Of a DNA stretch of 64,000 nucleotides, positions 7,896 through 16,767 are shown piece by piece. The position numbers were made by a program, and so were the translations under genes. How positions within the stretch are numbered: the stretch's first letter is position 1; the number at the start of each line of letters is the position of its first letter. The DNA is from Candidatus Anaerostipes avistercoris. GTDB taxonomy: Bacteria > Bacillota > Clostridia > Lachnospirales > Lachnospiraceae. The notes beneath the pieces are model-generated. The model saw nothing but the letters and a program-made list of their open reading frames with translations. It was not told where the DNA came from and did no database searches. The stretch is taken from positions 1 through 64,000 of the forward strand of contig DWWD01000042.1 in NCBI GenBank assembly GCA_019119895.1, in the 5' to 3' direction.

Positions 7896-9782
7896 TTAGC
7901 GGAATAAACTCATAATTTCGTCGATGTTCTTCGTTGTCTTCATCATTTCTAACTGTTCAGCATCATCAAGAACTTCTGTGATTCGTCCTAAGATTGCCAG
8001 ATGTTCATCACCTACTCCGGCGATACCGATAACTAATTCAGCTTTCTCACCACCGAAATCAACGCCGTCCGGATACTGGAGAATAACAATTCCGCTCTTC
8101 TTTACTCTGTTCTTGGCATCTACTGTTCCATGAGGAATTGCGATTCCCATGCCCATGTAAACAGAGGCTTCTTCGTTACGTTTGATCATTGCAGGTATGT
8201 ACTCTTCATCTACATATCCTAATTCATTTAACAGCTTACCTGCTGCGGTGATTGCGTCATTCATAGGAACTGATTTTAATCCTACTTTGACACCTTCTTC
8301 TACTAAAATTTTTTCATTTACAGATGCTGTTTCAGGTTCTGTGGCCGGTGCTGCTTCCGCTTCTGCTGCAGGAGCCTGTGCGCCAACAGATGTTACCTGA
8401 TTATATAACTGGTCTAATTTCGGATCTGCAAGGAAGTTTCCGATGGTTACCATCTGAGCCTGAGGTGCTGCTTTTACGGCACGATCGACTAAGATTTCCT
8501 GTACAACTGCGATATCACAGTCAGCCGGAATGTTATCTACAGAAGTATTTGCTACTGTAATGTCAGGACGAAGTTCCTTGATACGGTTACGGAATTTTGT
8601 AGCACCCATTGCGGATGATCCCATACCAGCGTCACATGCGAAGATAATTTTTTTCACTTCGTCAGCTTTCTTCGGTTCTCCGTTTGCTGCAGGAACAGCG
8701 GCAGTGCCTTTTGCTTCGGCTTTTGCGGCAGCCATATCGCCCTGTGCTTCTTCCAGACTCTTTCCATTTGACATCTTAATGATCGGAGATGCAACGAGGA
8801 AGGATACTCCGGCTGCGATTACGACACCGATCAATGTAAACAGGATCTGATCCTTTGGTGACATGGACAGGTAGGTGATGATGGAACCTGGGGAAGCAGG
8901 ACCTACAAGACCGCATCCTGTAACTGTAAACCATAAGATTGCACAGATGTTACCAGCGATCGGAGCGATGATTACCAGCGGATTCATCAATACATATGGG
9001 AAGTAGATTTCATGGATACCACCGAACAAGTGAATGATGATGGCTCCAGGAGCGGAATCTTTTGTTGTTTTGTCTTTACAGAAAATCCAGTATGCTACCA
9101 GGACTCCGAGCCCAGGACCTGGGTTAGGCTCTAACATGTACATGATAGATTTTCCGGCTTCTGCTGCCTGTTCGATTGCGATCGGTGTGAAAATACCGTG
9201 GTTGATCGCGTTATTTAAGAACAATACTTTTGCAGGCTCAATAAAGATTGCTGCCAGTGGAAGTAAACTAGCGTTGATCAGTACATTTACACCAGCTGTA
9301 AGAACTGCCAGGATAGCGCTCATAACCGGTCCGATCAGATAATAGCCGATGATTGCAACCAGCATACCAAGGATACCAACAGAGAAGTTGTTGATCAGCA
9401 TTTCAAATCCGGCTGGCATACGGGTTTCCATAAATTTGTCAAATTTTTTGATTACCCATCCTGCGAAAGGTCCCATGACCATGGCGCCCATTAACATTGG
9501 CTGTCCGTCAAGTCCTCCGACACCGGCGATACATCCCATAACGGCGATGGCACCCATAACTCCGCCGCGGTCTCCTCCAACCATTTTTCCGCCGGTGAAG
9601 GCGATCAGAGCTGGTAAGAGGAAATAGAGCATGTAAGGCTGAATGGAAGCAAGCTGCTCATTCGGAATCCATCCGTCTGCGATAAATAATGCGGTGATAA
9701 GTCCCCATGCAATGAATGCGCCGATATTTGGCATGACCATCGCACTTAAGAACTTTCCGAATCTTTGTACTGCGTTTTTCAT
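7896..9782 (-). CDS. mtlA: PTS mannitol transporter, fused EIICBA
   Basis: Membrane permease that imports and phosphorylates D-mannitol. 628 aa in domain order C-B-A as in E. coli. EIIC covers about 1-335, with the substrate motif GGIHEIYFPYV (H257, E258). EIIB covers about 376-465, with phospho-Cys C383 in IFACDAGMGSS. An Ala/Glu-rich linker (466-487) leads to EIIA (488-628) with phospho-His H551 in GIAIPHGT. All key residues are intact. GGAGG lies 8 bases before the ATG. It is first in the minus-strand mtlA-mtlD operon, divergent from the PRD regulator at 10204. Confidence 0.96.
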   Translation of the reverse strand: MKNAVQRFGKFLSAMVMPNIGAFIAWGLITALFIADGWIPNEQLASIQPYMLYFLLPALIAFTGGKMVGGDRGGVMGAIAVMGCIAGVGGLDGQPMLMGAMVMGPFAGWVIKKFDKFMETRMPAGFEMLINNFSVGILGMLVAIIGYYLIGPVMSAILAVLTAGVNVLINASLLPLAAIFIEPAKVLFLNNAINHGIFTPIAIEQAAEAGKSIMYMLEPNPGPGLGVLVAYWIFCKDKTTKDSAPGAIIIHLFGGIHEIYFPYVLMNPLVIIAPIAGNICAILWFTVTGCGLVGPASPGSIITYLSMSPKDQILFTLIGVVIAAGVSFLVASPIIKMSNGKSLEEAQGDMAAAKAEAKGTAAVPAANGEPKKADEVKKIIFACDAGMGSSAMGATKFRNRIKELRPDITVANTSVDNIPADCDIAVVQEILVDRAVKAAPQAQMVTIGNFLADPKLDQLYNQVTSVGAQAPAAEAEAAPATEPETASVNEKILVEEGVKVGLKSVPMNDAITAAGKLLNELGYVDEEYIPAMIKRNEEASVYMGMGIAIPHGTVDAKNRVKKSGIVILQYPDGVDFGGEKAELVIGIAGVGDEHLAILGRITEVLDDAEQLEMMKTTKNIDEIMSLFR

Positions 9783-9826
9783 GTTTCGTCCTCCTTAAAA
9801 AATTTTTTCTTTGTTTCTTTAGTTAT

Positions 9827-9855
9827 ATTATATGTGTGGAAAGGTCCGAAAACAA
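9827..9855 (-). promoter_or_regulatory. mtlA promoter
   Basis: Minus strand: -35 TTGTTT (9850-9855), 17-bp spacer, -10 TATAAT (9827-9832). The poor -35 suits an activator-dependent promoter; the tandem repeats at 9882-9968 lie just upstream of it. Confidence 0.65.
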
Positions 9856-9881
9856 GGAATTGATATGGTGGTAATGTCCCT

Positions 9882-9968
9882 ATTAAATAGTGACATTAAA
9901 TCATGACATCATTAAATAGTGACATTCATTGATGACAGGATTGAATGGTGACAGAGGTGGATGGCAGA
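9882..9968. repeat. Array of 14-15-nt tandem repeats upstream of mtlA (candidate operator)
   Basis: Three 29-nt direct repeats start at 9882, 9911 and 9940 (ATTAAATAGTGACA, ATTAAATAGTGACA, ATTGAATGGTGACA). Each has a half-unit 14 nt later ending in ATGACA or a decayed form. The consensus is ATTAAATnnTGACA in phase with about 1.4 helical turns. The array lies between the mtlA promoter and the promoter of the divergent PRD regulator, as expected for activator binding sites. Confidence 0.6.
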
Positions 9969-10109
9969 ATAAAGAATTCAAATACATATTTGACGCACAG
10001 AAAGAAAATATGTGGGAATATGTGATATTTTAATGTGATAAAAGATTAATTTTTTGTTTTTTTGCACTAATTGTATCAATATCAGTACAAAAATAGACTT
10101 TATGGCATG

Positions 10110-10139
10110 TGTACAAATGTGATAATGACTGGTTATAAT
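10110..10139 (+). promoter_or_regulatory. Promoter for the PRD regulator / sugar operon
   Basis: TGTACA (10110-10115), 18-bp spacer, TATAAT (10134-10139), about 65 bases before the start at 10204. Probably drives the regulator and, by read-through, the genes behind it. Confidence 0.55.
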
Positions 10140-10203
10140 ATAAGTATAAAGTAGTTAAAAATAAACAACTGCTTTTGGTTTTTATTCATTGAGGAGGCCT
10201 GTC

Positions 10204-12159
10204 ATGAATAACCTGCAAGAAAAAGTAATTCGAGCAATGGTAGAAATGTATGGATTCTATTCGATCGAGGAGCTTTCGGAAATGACGGAGGTATCGGTCA
10301 GCAGTATCAAGCATTCTTTAAGTGATATTGCCCGGCAGATCGAGGATTATGGAGCGAAGCTGCTCCGGGTTCCGAGAAAGGGCATTTGTATGGTAGCAAC
10401 GGATCAGCAGCGGGAAAAAATCGTTGAAAAGCTGGATTCTTATGCCAACAGCAATCCGGAGTCGTTTTTTTACCGGAAGAATTATATTTTGGATATTCTT
10501 TTCCATTATCCGGCAAATTATACGATTCAGTTGTTTTCAGAAGAACTTTGCGTCAGCAGAAAAATTATCCAAAGAGATCTGGAGGAGATAAGAAAATATC
10601 TGGACAGATTTCATCTGAAACTACTGAAACGCAAGAACAAAGGGATTGAGGTCAGTGGACATGAATTTGATTTCCGCCAGGCGATTGTTGATATCCGGAA
10701 CAGAAAGTACTGGAAACATGCGTATATTGACGATCTCCCGGAAAATCTGGATTATAGGATCAGTAAAAGAGCATTAACTTTTTTCTCTGATTATTATTCT
10801 GAAAAAGATATTATGAAAGTGCAGGAATATCTGATCCGGAGTGAACGGCAGTTAGGAGTCGTGTTTGTTGACATTTCGTTTTGCCGGCTGACAGAATATC
10901 TGCTTCTGCTGCAGAACAGAATCCGGGAAGGAAAAAAGATTCAAAATACTGCGGACAGAGAGATGACGAAGTTAGAGGAAGGATATCGGAAGGCAGCAGG
11001 AGACATTCTTTATAAGATGTTTCCGCAGGAAAAGGATATGGAATTGGAAATACAGTTTCTGGCAGCCAAGATTTTTGTGGCAAGGACCTGCGAGACAGTC
11101 CGAAAGGTACAGGATGAAGAACTTCTGGATCTGGCGGAAGAGTATGTCCATATTGTGCTGCAGGCCATACAGAAAGAAAATACACTCCATTGGAAAAAGC
11201 TCGAAGAACAGATTGCATCTTTTTTGAAAACAATAAAAATAAAACATGATTATATGTTAGTGGAATGGGATGATCTGCACAAAGATGTTCAGCAGCAGCT
11301 TCATAGTATTTACGCAGTCTGTATGGCTTACGCTATACGGCTGGAAGAACAGCTTGGCTTTGTTCTGACCCAGGATGAGATTGCCTGGATCACACTGCTG
11401 ATCCAGCAGGCGGCTGTGATGAGCGGGAGCGGCAAACAGGCAGTCTTCGTCACGGCAGCGGATCCGTATACATCAAAATATGAAGCGATGAAGATAGAAA
11501 ATGAGGCAGAAAATCTGGAAATTGTAAAAATCGTCCATATTAATGAATACGATTCAGAGAAAACGGAAGGAAAGCTTGTTATTTCCACAGTTCCACTGAA
11601 ACATAAAAAAGAAAATGAAATTGAGATTACGAAACATGTCAGTCAGCTGGATTTAAATAAAATCAGCAGCCGCATTGCTGACGATGAAAAGAAAAGGCAG
11701 AATCAGCAGGTGATCGATACAGTACGCAAAACATTCCGGAGAGAACTGATTGCCGCAAATGTGGCAGTTTCTACGAAACGGGAGGCAATCCAGGAGGCAA
11801 GCCGTCTTCTGATCCGGCAGGGATGTCTGTCGGAAGACGTAACGGATAAAGTCTTTGATCTGGAAGAAAAGCGGCCGACAACGATCGGAAGTCAGATTGC
11901 CATGGTGCACGTATATAAGGAAAGTGTAAAGGAAAGCGGGATTGCGATCCTTAGGATGAAATATCCGACCATGTGGTCTGAGACATCGACGGTCAGACTC
12001 GTATTTTTCCTGGCAATTAATTATGAAAATTCAAAGGAGATTTTGCTGCTGTTTAAGCAGCTGTACAGTCTGATTGACAATGAAGAAGTAATGGAAGAAA
12101 TTCTGGAAACGGAAGAACCTGACAGAATCTATGAGATTCTGATGAGAGAAATTGGATGA
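10204..12159 (+). CDS. MtlR/BglG-family PRD transcriptional regulator with degenerate PTS sites
   Basis: Predicted PTS-controlled transcription activator of 651 aa: N-terminal HTH pair (about 5-60 and 90-135), two PRD domains (about 190-300 and 310-410), an EIIB-like segment (about 411-470) and a C-terminal EIIA-like domain (about 505-651). Odd points: the EIIB-like segment reads AVFVTAADPYTSK with no phospho-Cys. The PRD2 position usually held by His is Gln (Q336, aligned by eye to H345 of the regulator at 31475). H569 remains in the EIIA-like part (IAMVHVYK). I chose ATG 10204, behind GAGGAGG, over an upstream TTG. Divergent from mtlA and 23 bp ahead of the aldolase, so it could control either operon or both. 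Confidence 0.85.
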   Translation: MNNLQEKVIRAMVEMYGFYSIEELSEMTEVSVSSIKHSLSDIARQIEDYGAKLLRVPRKGICMVATDQQREKIVEKLDSYANSNPESFFYRKNYILDILFHYPANYTIQLFSEELCVSRKIIQRDLEEIRKYLDRFHLKLLKRKNKGIEVSGHEFDFRQAIVDIRNRKYWKHAYIDDLPENLDYRISKRALTFFSDYYSEKDIMKVQEYLIRSERQLGVVFVDISFCRLTEYLLLLQNRIREGKKIQNTADREMTKLEEGYRKAAGDILYKMFPQEKDMELEIQFLAAKIFVARTCETVRKVQDEELLDLAEEYVHIVLQAIQKENTLHWKKLEEQIASFLKTIKIKHDYMLVEWDDLHKDVQQQLHSIYAVCMAYAIRLEEQLGFVLTQDEIAWITLLIQQAAVMSGSGKQAVFVTAADPYTSKYEAMKIENEAENLEIVKIVHINEYDSEKTEGKLVISTVPLKHKKENEIEITKHVSQLDLNKISSRIADDEKKRQNQQVIDTVRKTFRRELIAANVAVSTKREAIQEASRLLIRQGCLSEDVTDKVFDLEEKRPTTIGSQIAMVHVYKESVKESGIAILRMKYPTMWSETSTVRLVFFLAINYENSKEILLLFKQLYSLIDNEEVMEEILETEEPDRIYEILMREIG

Positions 12160-12182
12160 CACACAGAACAGGAGGAAGAAAA

Positions 12183-13064
12183 ATGCTTGTAAACATGAAA
12201 AAAATCTTAGAAATTGCAGAAGAAGAAGGGTACGCAATTCCGTGCATTAATACACCAAATGAAGAAACTGTTCGTGCAGTAATTGGTGCGGCAGAGGAAT
12301 TGAATACGCCTATTATTATTGATCATGCACAGGTACATGATTCATTGATTCCGATTGAAAGAATTGGACCGGTAATGTTGAAATATGCAAAAGAAGCGAG
12401 AGTTCCGGTATGTGTTCATTTAGATCACGGAAGCGATTATGAATTTGTAATGAGAGCGGTAAAAGTAGGTTTTCCATCCATTATGTATGACTGCAGCGCT
12501 CTTCCATTTGAAGAAAACCTTGCAAAAGTCAAAAAATTCGTTCAGTTTGCTCATGCGGCTGGAATTACTGTAGAAGCAGAACTGGGAGTCATGGCATCTA
12601 CCGAGGAAGATACTCACAGTGACGATCCGGAAAGCAGAGTTCTTACAAATGAAGATATCAAAGAATTTTTCACGGAGCCGGATGAGGCGAAAAAATTTGC
12701 AGAAGAGACAGGATGTGATGCACTGGCTGTATGTTTTGGTACTATGCATGGAATCTACGCAGAGCCGCCGGTACTGGATATTGACAGAGTGAAAGCACTC
12801 CGTGAGGCAATTCCGGATAGCTGTCGTATTGTAATGCATGGAGCTTCCGGGGTAGCGTTCGATCAGGTACAGACAGCGATTTCAGCAGGATGCTCAAAGA
12901 TTAATTATTATTCTTATATGGCAAAGGCAACTACAAAATTTGTTGCGGATAAAGTAGAAGAAACCAATGGAACGATTGCGTACCATGAACTCCAGGAAGC
13001 AGCTTATGAGTTTATGAAGGATTACGCAAAAGATGTGATCAAAGCATTTAAAAACGGAAAATAG
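12183..13064 (+). CDS. Class II (zinc) ketose-bisphosphate-type aldolase
   Basis: Cytoplasmic TIM-barrel aldolase of the FbaA/GatY/KbaY family, about 293 aa. Visible motifs: HLDHGSDYEF (zinc/catalytic HxDH), EAELGVMASTEED (metal-binding Glu), ALAVCFGTMHGIY (zinc His), MHGASGV (zinc His plus phosphate loop) and KINYYSYM. The family splits ketose phosphates into DHAP plus an aldehyde; the substrate here is not readable. Start at 12183 with GGAGG 7 bases upstream; a longer in-frame start at 12156 overlaps the regulator. First enzyme of the PTS operon running to DhaL. Confidence 0.85.
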   Translation: MLVNMKKILEIAEEEGYAIPCINTPNEETVRAVIGAAEELNTPIIIDHAQVHDSLIPIERIGPVMLKYAKEARVPVCVHLDHGSDYEFVMRAVKVGFPSIMYDCSALPFEENLAKVKKFVQFAHAAGITVEAELGVMASTEEDTHSDDPESRVLTNEDIKEFFTEPDEAKKFAEETGCDALAVCFGTMHGIYAEPPVLDIDRVKALREAIPDSCRIVMHGASGVAFDQVQTAISAGCSKINYYSYMAKATTKFVADKVEETNGTIAYHELQEAAYEFMKDYAKDVIKAFKNGK

Positions 13065-13082
13065 AATCAAAGGAGGCCTTTC

Positions 13083-13553
13083 ATGAGAAGCGTGAATCTG
13101 GCAGAGGTCCTGCTTCCGGAAATGGTGATTCTTGATTGTGATCCTTTTAAAGACAAAGAAGACATGTTTGATACAATGACCCGCAAGTTTGAAGAGGCGG
13201 GCTTTGTATCAGACGCAGGAAAATATAAAAAAGCACTGGAATACCGGGAATCCCTGGGACCGACTTATATGGGAAGATTTGTGGCAATTCCCCATGGAAA
13301 ATGCAGGGAAGTCATAAAGCCGGGAATTGGGTTTGTAAGATGTTCACATCCATTTTTATATGAGTCTTCCGGGGAGTCTGGTGAGGTAAAATATGCCTTT
13401 GTATTGGCAATTTCTGACAATCAAGAGAATGATTACCATTTAAGAGTGCTGGCAACATTGGCTGGAATGCTGGCACACGATGAGTTTTTAGAACTTCTGG
13501 AAAATGCAGCGGATTATGAAGAACTGATTCAGGGCATAAAAGACTTGTCTTAG
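13083..13553 (+). CDS. PTS fructose/mannitol-family EIIA component
   Basis: Soluble phosphocarrier, 156 aa. Phospho-acceptor H71 in VAIPHGKC; the rest follows the EIIA-Fru fold (pattern YRESLGPTYMG before the His, VLATLAGMLAHDEF after it). It passes phosphate from HPr to the separate EIIB encoded next. AGGAGG precedes the start; the gap from the aldolase is 18 bp. Confidence 0.88.
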   Translation: MRSVNLAEVLLPEMVILDCDPFKDKEDMFDTMTRKFEEAGFVSDAGKYKKALEYRESLGPTYMGRFVAIPHGKCREVIKPGIGFVRCSHPFLYESSGESGEVKYAFVLAISDNQENDYHLRVLATLAGMLAHDEFLELLENAADYEELIQGIKDLS

Positions 13554-13595
13554 AAATGCACTGTGAATAAAGAGAACCAAAAGGAGGTGGAACAC

Positions 13596-13895
13596 ATGAA
13601 AATCGTAGCAGTTACATCATGCGCAACAGGAATCGCACACACTTATATGGCAGCAGAAGCTATTCTTAAGGTCTGCAGGGAAAAGGGCTATGAATGTAAA
13701 GTAGAAAAGCAGGGGGCTCTTGGAATCGAAGACAAATTGAGAAATCGTGATATTAAAGAAGCAGACCTGATCGTTTTTGCCAATGACGTGGGAATCAGCA
13801 AAGCAGAAAGATTTAAAGGATATGAGGACAAAATCTTTCAGACGAAGCCTCACGATGTCATAAAAGATCCATATAGTATATTTGATGAAAAATAA
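13596..13895 (+). CDS. PTS fructose-family EIIB component
   Basis: 99 aa from ATG 13596, chosen because AAGGAGG lies 8 bases upstream (a GTG at 13563 lacks this). Phospho-Cys C9 in MKIVAVTSCATGIAHTYMAA, the signature of EIIB-Fru, and KVEKQGALGIEDKL further on. It transfers phosphate from the EIIA at 13083 to the sugar bound in the EIIC at 13949. Confidence 0.9.
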   Translation: MKIVAVTSCATGIAHTYMAAEAILKVCREKGYECKVEKQGALGIEDKLRNRDIKEADLIVFANDVGISKAERFKGYEDKIFQTKPHDVIKDPYSIFDEK

Positions 13896-13948
13896 GCAAT
13901 TCAAAAAAGAGGAAAACAAAAAATATTTATGAAAGGATGGGAGAACAA

Positions 13949-14983
13949 ATGAGAGATGTAATAGATGATATCAGAGAAGCTTTTTTAACCGGCGTATCGT
14001 ATATGCTGCCATTCGTTGTGGCAGGTGGCATCTTAGTCGCCCTTGGGTTCTTGCTCGGAGGATATAATATTCCAAACGAGGTAGATCCGGGAACAACTTT
14101 TGCCTCTACAATTTTCTGGATCGGGAAAATAGGTCTGGATAATCTGATGGTTCCGGTTTTGGGAGCCTATGTGGCATATTCGATTGCGGACAAGCCTGGA
14201 ATATGCGTGGGTATGTTTGGCGGCTGGATTGCCAATGATCCATGGGGGATTGGATATAAATCAGGATTTCTTGGAGCGCTGGTTGCGGGAATCATCGCGG
14301 GATATTTAGTGAATCTTTTAAAGAAGATACCGCTGCCGAAGTCACTCAGATCTCTTCTTCCAACCCTTCTGATCCCAGTTTTGGGATGTGCGGGAATCGG
14401 GCTTATTATGCACTATGTGATCGGAACTCCTCTCGGAGCCCTGACACAGGCGCTGACTAATATGCTGAATAACCTGGGAACAGGAAATCTGGTGCTTCTG
14501 GGTATCATACAGGGATGTATGCTTGCCTTTGATATGGGCGGTCCGTGTAATAAAGTCGCTTACGCGTTCGCTCTGGCCTGTATGGAAACTGGAAATTACG
14601 CGCCGATGGCCGCAAACTTTGTAGCAAGCTGTGCTCCTCCTCTGGCGCTGGCACTGGCAATGCTGGCTGCGCCGAAAAGGTTTACGGAAGAAGACAGAGC
14701 AAATATACCTGGATTTTTTGCAGGAGCGCTTTGTATGATTACAGAATTTGCAATCCCATACGCAGCAAAGAACCTGAAATATATTCCATGTTTTATGGCG
14801 GGTTCTGCAGTAGGAGCAGTTATTTCTTATTTATGGGGAATCACGATTCGTGCACCGCATGGAGGCGTGTTTGTAGTTTTTGCGATGAATAAAGTACTTC
14901 CGTTCTTTATTACCCTGCTGGTTGCCGGCATCGTATCTGCAGCCCTTATTGTTTTAGTAACGAAAGCACCTGAAAAAGAATAA
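13949..14983 (+). CDS. PTS fructose-family EIIC permease
   Basis: Integral membrane sugar channel of about 344 aa with some ten hydrophobic segments. EIIC-Fru signatures: SYMLPFVVAGGILVALGF, FDMGGPCNKVAYAF, ITEFAIPYA and APHGGVFV. The usual TEGAIP is TEFAIP here, which may reflect a different substrate. I prefer ATG 13949, with GGGAG 5 bases upstream, over ATG 13937, which abuts its own ribosome site. It completes a three-protein PTS whose domains are encoded separately. Confidence 0.88.
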   Translation: MRDVIDDIREAFLTGVSYMLPFVVAGGILVALGFLLGGYNIPNEVDPGTTFASTIFWIGKIGLDNLMVPVLGAYVAYSIADKPGICVGMFGGWIANDPWGIGYKSGFLGALVAGIIAGYLVNLLKKIPLPKSLRSLLPTLLIPVLGCAGIGLIMHYVIGTPLGALTQALTNMLNNLGTGNLVLLGIIQGCMLAFDMGGPCNKVAYAFALACMETGNYAPMAANFVASCAPPLALALAMLAAPKRFTEEDRANIPGFFAGALCMITEFAIPYAAKNLKYIPCFMAGSAVGAVISYLWGITIRAPHGGVFVVFAMNKVLPFFITLLVAGIVSAALIVLVTKAPEKE

Positions 14984-15033
14984 CTAGAAACAGCTGGAAT
15001 TTTACCGGCAAATTAAAAGATAGGAGAGAAAAA

Positions 15034-15948
15034 ATGGCAAAATTAATGGATATTATGGGACATTTTCCTTTTGAACCAGATGAAAAGAAACCGATGCTGA
15101 TCCGCAAACAGGATTATTCAACTGCGTTGTATCCGCCGGATAATGCATTTACATCTGACAATACATTTACGATGATTACAACAGATACATTTATGCTTGG
15201 CATTTATGAATTAGGACCGGGAGGTGTATTTGCACCTCTTGACATTCATCCGGGAGATGAGTCCTATTATATTTTAAACGGACCGGTAGTGCAAAGAAGC
15301 GGAAACGGACAGTTTGCTTATCTGGAAACAGGAGAGGGACTGTTTATGCCGGAAGGAGCATGGCACTGCTGTCATAACTTCTCAGATCAGAAGGCCAGAA
15401 TTTTATATTTTATTACGCCAAAAGCATGGAGTGAGTCCATCCCTCCGGCAGTCATTCCAACGGAGGAAGAGACGAAGTTTTATAAGGGACCGAATAATGA
15501 GAATCTTCCGGATATGAGGAGCGCGATCAAAGACATTTCCAGACAGGGATGTACGGATGATATCGGACACTGGCCGGTAGACGCAGAGGAAGCAAGGGAA
15601 ACAGGGGCTGTCTATGCAGTTCGTGATTTTGAGAAATTAAATAATGTTCATGGAACAACGCATCCGATGCTGCTTCGTTTTATCACAAGCAATGATTACG
15701 GACATTTTGGAGAAATGATCCTGCCGGCAGGCGGATATGGACCGAGATGTTCTGATCCGGACAGTCATGAGGGAGACGGAGCTTTATACTGCATCGACGG
15801 ACCGGTTACCGTCAATCTTGTGGATGCTCAGGAAAGTTTTGTAATGGAACCGGAAGATACCTTCTTCCTGCCTGCGGGAACGAAATATCAGCTGGTTAAT
15901 TTCGAAAACAAACCGGTAAAAGTAGTCTTTGCTGTTACTAAACTGTAG
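15034..15948 (+). CDS. Bicupin protein (putative sugar or sugar-phosphate isomerase)
   Basis: Soluble protein of 304 aa with two cupin barrels. Barrel 1 (about 50-130) carries PLDIHPGDESYYIL and MPEGAWHCCHNF. Barrel 2 (about 205-300) carries SDPDSHEGDGALYCIDG and FLPAGTKYQLVNF. The His/Glu positions suggest metal binding. Cupin isomerases such as D-lyxose isomerase share this fold, and the sugar-operon context supports a carbohydrate role, but the exact reaction cannot be read. AGGAGAG ribosome site; 50 bp behind the EIIC gene. Confidence 0.7.
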   Translation: MAKLMDIMGHFPFEPDEKKPMLIRKQDYSTALYPPDNAFTSDNTFTMITTDTFMLGIYELGPGGVFAPLDIHPGDESYYILNGPVVQRSGNGQFAYLETGEGLFMPEGAWHCCHNFSDQKARILYFITPKAWSESIPPAVIPTEEETKFYKGPNNENLPDMRSAIKDISRQGCTDDIGHWPVDAEEARETGAVYAVRDFEKLNNVHGTTHPMLLRFITSNDYGHFGEMILPAGGYGPRCSDPDSHEGDGALYCIDGPVTVNLVDAQESFVMEPEDTFFLPAGTKYQLVNFENKPVKVVFAVTKL

Positions 15949-15955
15949 GAAGAAT

Positions 15956-16011
15956 CGGCCGGGCGGAATGCCTGGCCGGGGCTATACGGGGGAAAGCGGA
16001 TAAGGTATAAT
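15956..16011 (+). promoter_or_regulatory. Hairpin and possible internal promoter within the sugar operon
   Basis: CGGCCGGGC and GCCTGGCCG (15956-15979) form a GC-rich stem right after the bicupin stop. A TATAAT at 16006-16011 follows, without a good -35. This may be an attenuating hairpin plus an internal promoter for the HAD-RpiB-epimerase-DhaKL half. Confidence 0.35.
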
Positions 16012-16058
16012 TTAAGAAAAACGAACCCTCGTAAAACGAACAGGAAAGGAAGGCTGTT

Positions 16059-16724
16059 ATGAAGAAGTACAAAGGAATTATTTTTGATCTTGACGGAACA
16101 CTGCTGAACACAGTATATGATCTTGCGGATAGTGTCAATGAGGTATTGCGGCAGATGGGATTTTCAGGCCATGATGAAGAGGAATATAAGATGAAGATTG
16201 GGAAAGGTTTCCGCAATCTGATCGAGGTAAGTCTGCCTGAGGATCAGAGAAATGATGAAATAATAGAAAAAGGACTGGCAATGTTTGTAGAGATTTATGA
16301 TCAAAAATATAAGAACAGAACGGTGCCTTATGATGGAATTCCTGAATTACTGAAAGAGCTGAGCAGCAGAGAAATTTACTTTGCGGTGAATTCAAATAAG
16401 AGAACGGACTATACGAATGCGCTGGTGGATAAGTTCTTTTCTGATTTCTCGTTTATTGCGGTGTATGGTGAGAGGGAAGGTGTTCCGAAGAAACCAGATC
16501 CGGCGTCTGCGCTGGAAATCGCACAGCTGATGAACCGGAAACCGGAGGAAATTTTGTATATTGGAGATTCTAAGACCGATATGAAAACCGGAGAAAACGC
16601 CGGAATGGATACTATTGGAGTTACATGGGGATTCCGCGGCAGAGAAGAATTGGAGACCAACGGGGCTGTTTATATCGTAGATCGTCCGGAAGAGATATTG
16701 GACATTATCCGATCCAGAGCGTGA
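16059..16724 (+). CDS. HAD-superfamily phosphatase (phosphoglycolate phosphatase-like)
   Basis: Cytoplasmic HAD hydrolase, 221 aa. Motif I IIFDLDGTLLNT (nucleophile D10, acid D12), a cap domain (about 15-85), motif II VNSNKR (Asn after Ser, unusual but allowed), a Lys at KKPDP and motif III YIGDSKTDMKTGENAG. The family removes phosphate from sugar phosphates. In this operon it may dephosphorylate a dead-end intermediate or supply a free ketose to the kinase; that is inference. Confidence 0.85.
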   Translation: MKKYKGIIFDLDGTLLNTVYDLADSVNEVLRQMGFSGHDEEEYKMKIGKGFRNLIEVSLPEDQRNDEIIEKGLAMFVEIYDQKYKNRTVPYDGIPELLKELSSREIYFAVNSNKRTDYTNALVDKFFSDFSFIAVYGEREGVPKKPDPASALEIAQLMNRKPEEILYIGDSKTDMKTGENAGMDTIGVTWGFRGREELETNGAVYIVDRPEEILDIIRSRA

Positions 16725-16767
16725 AAATCAGCTTTCATTCTGGATCGGGATTCAGAAGGAGAAGCAT

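Noticed and set aside
9783-10203. Catabolite-repression (cre) site between mtlA and its regulator
   Set aside because: I looked for a TGNAANCGNNNNCA-like match and found none convincing; only the tandem repeats stand out.
12156-12182. Upstream ATG of the class II aldolase
   Set aside because: Lies inside the regulator gene and ahead of the GGAGG that fits ATG 12183.
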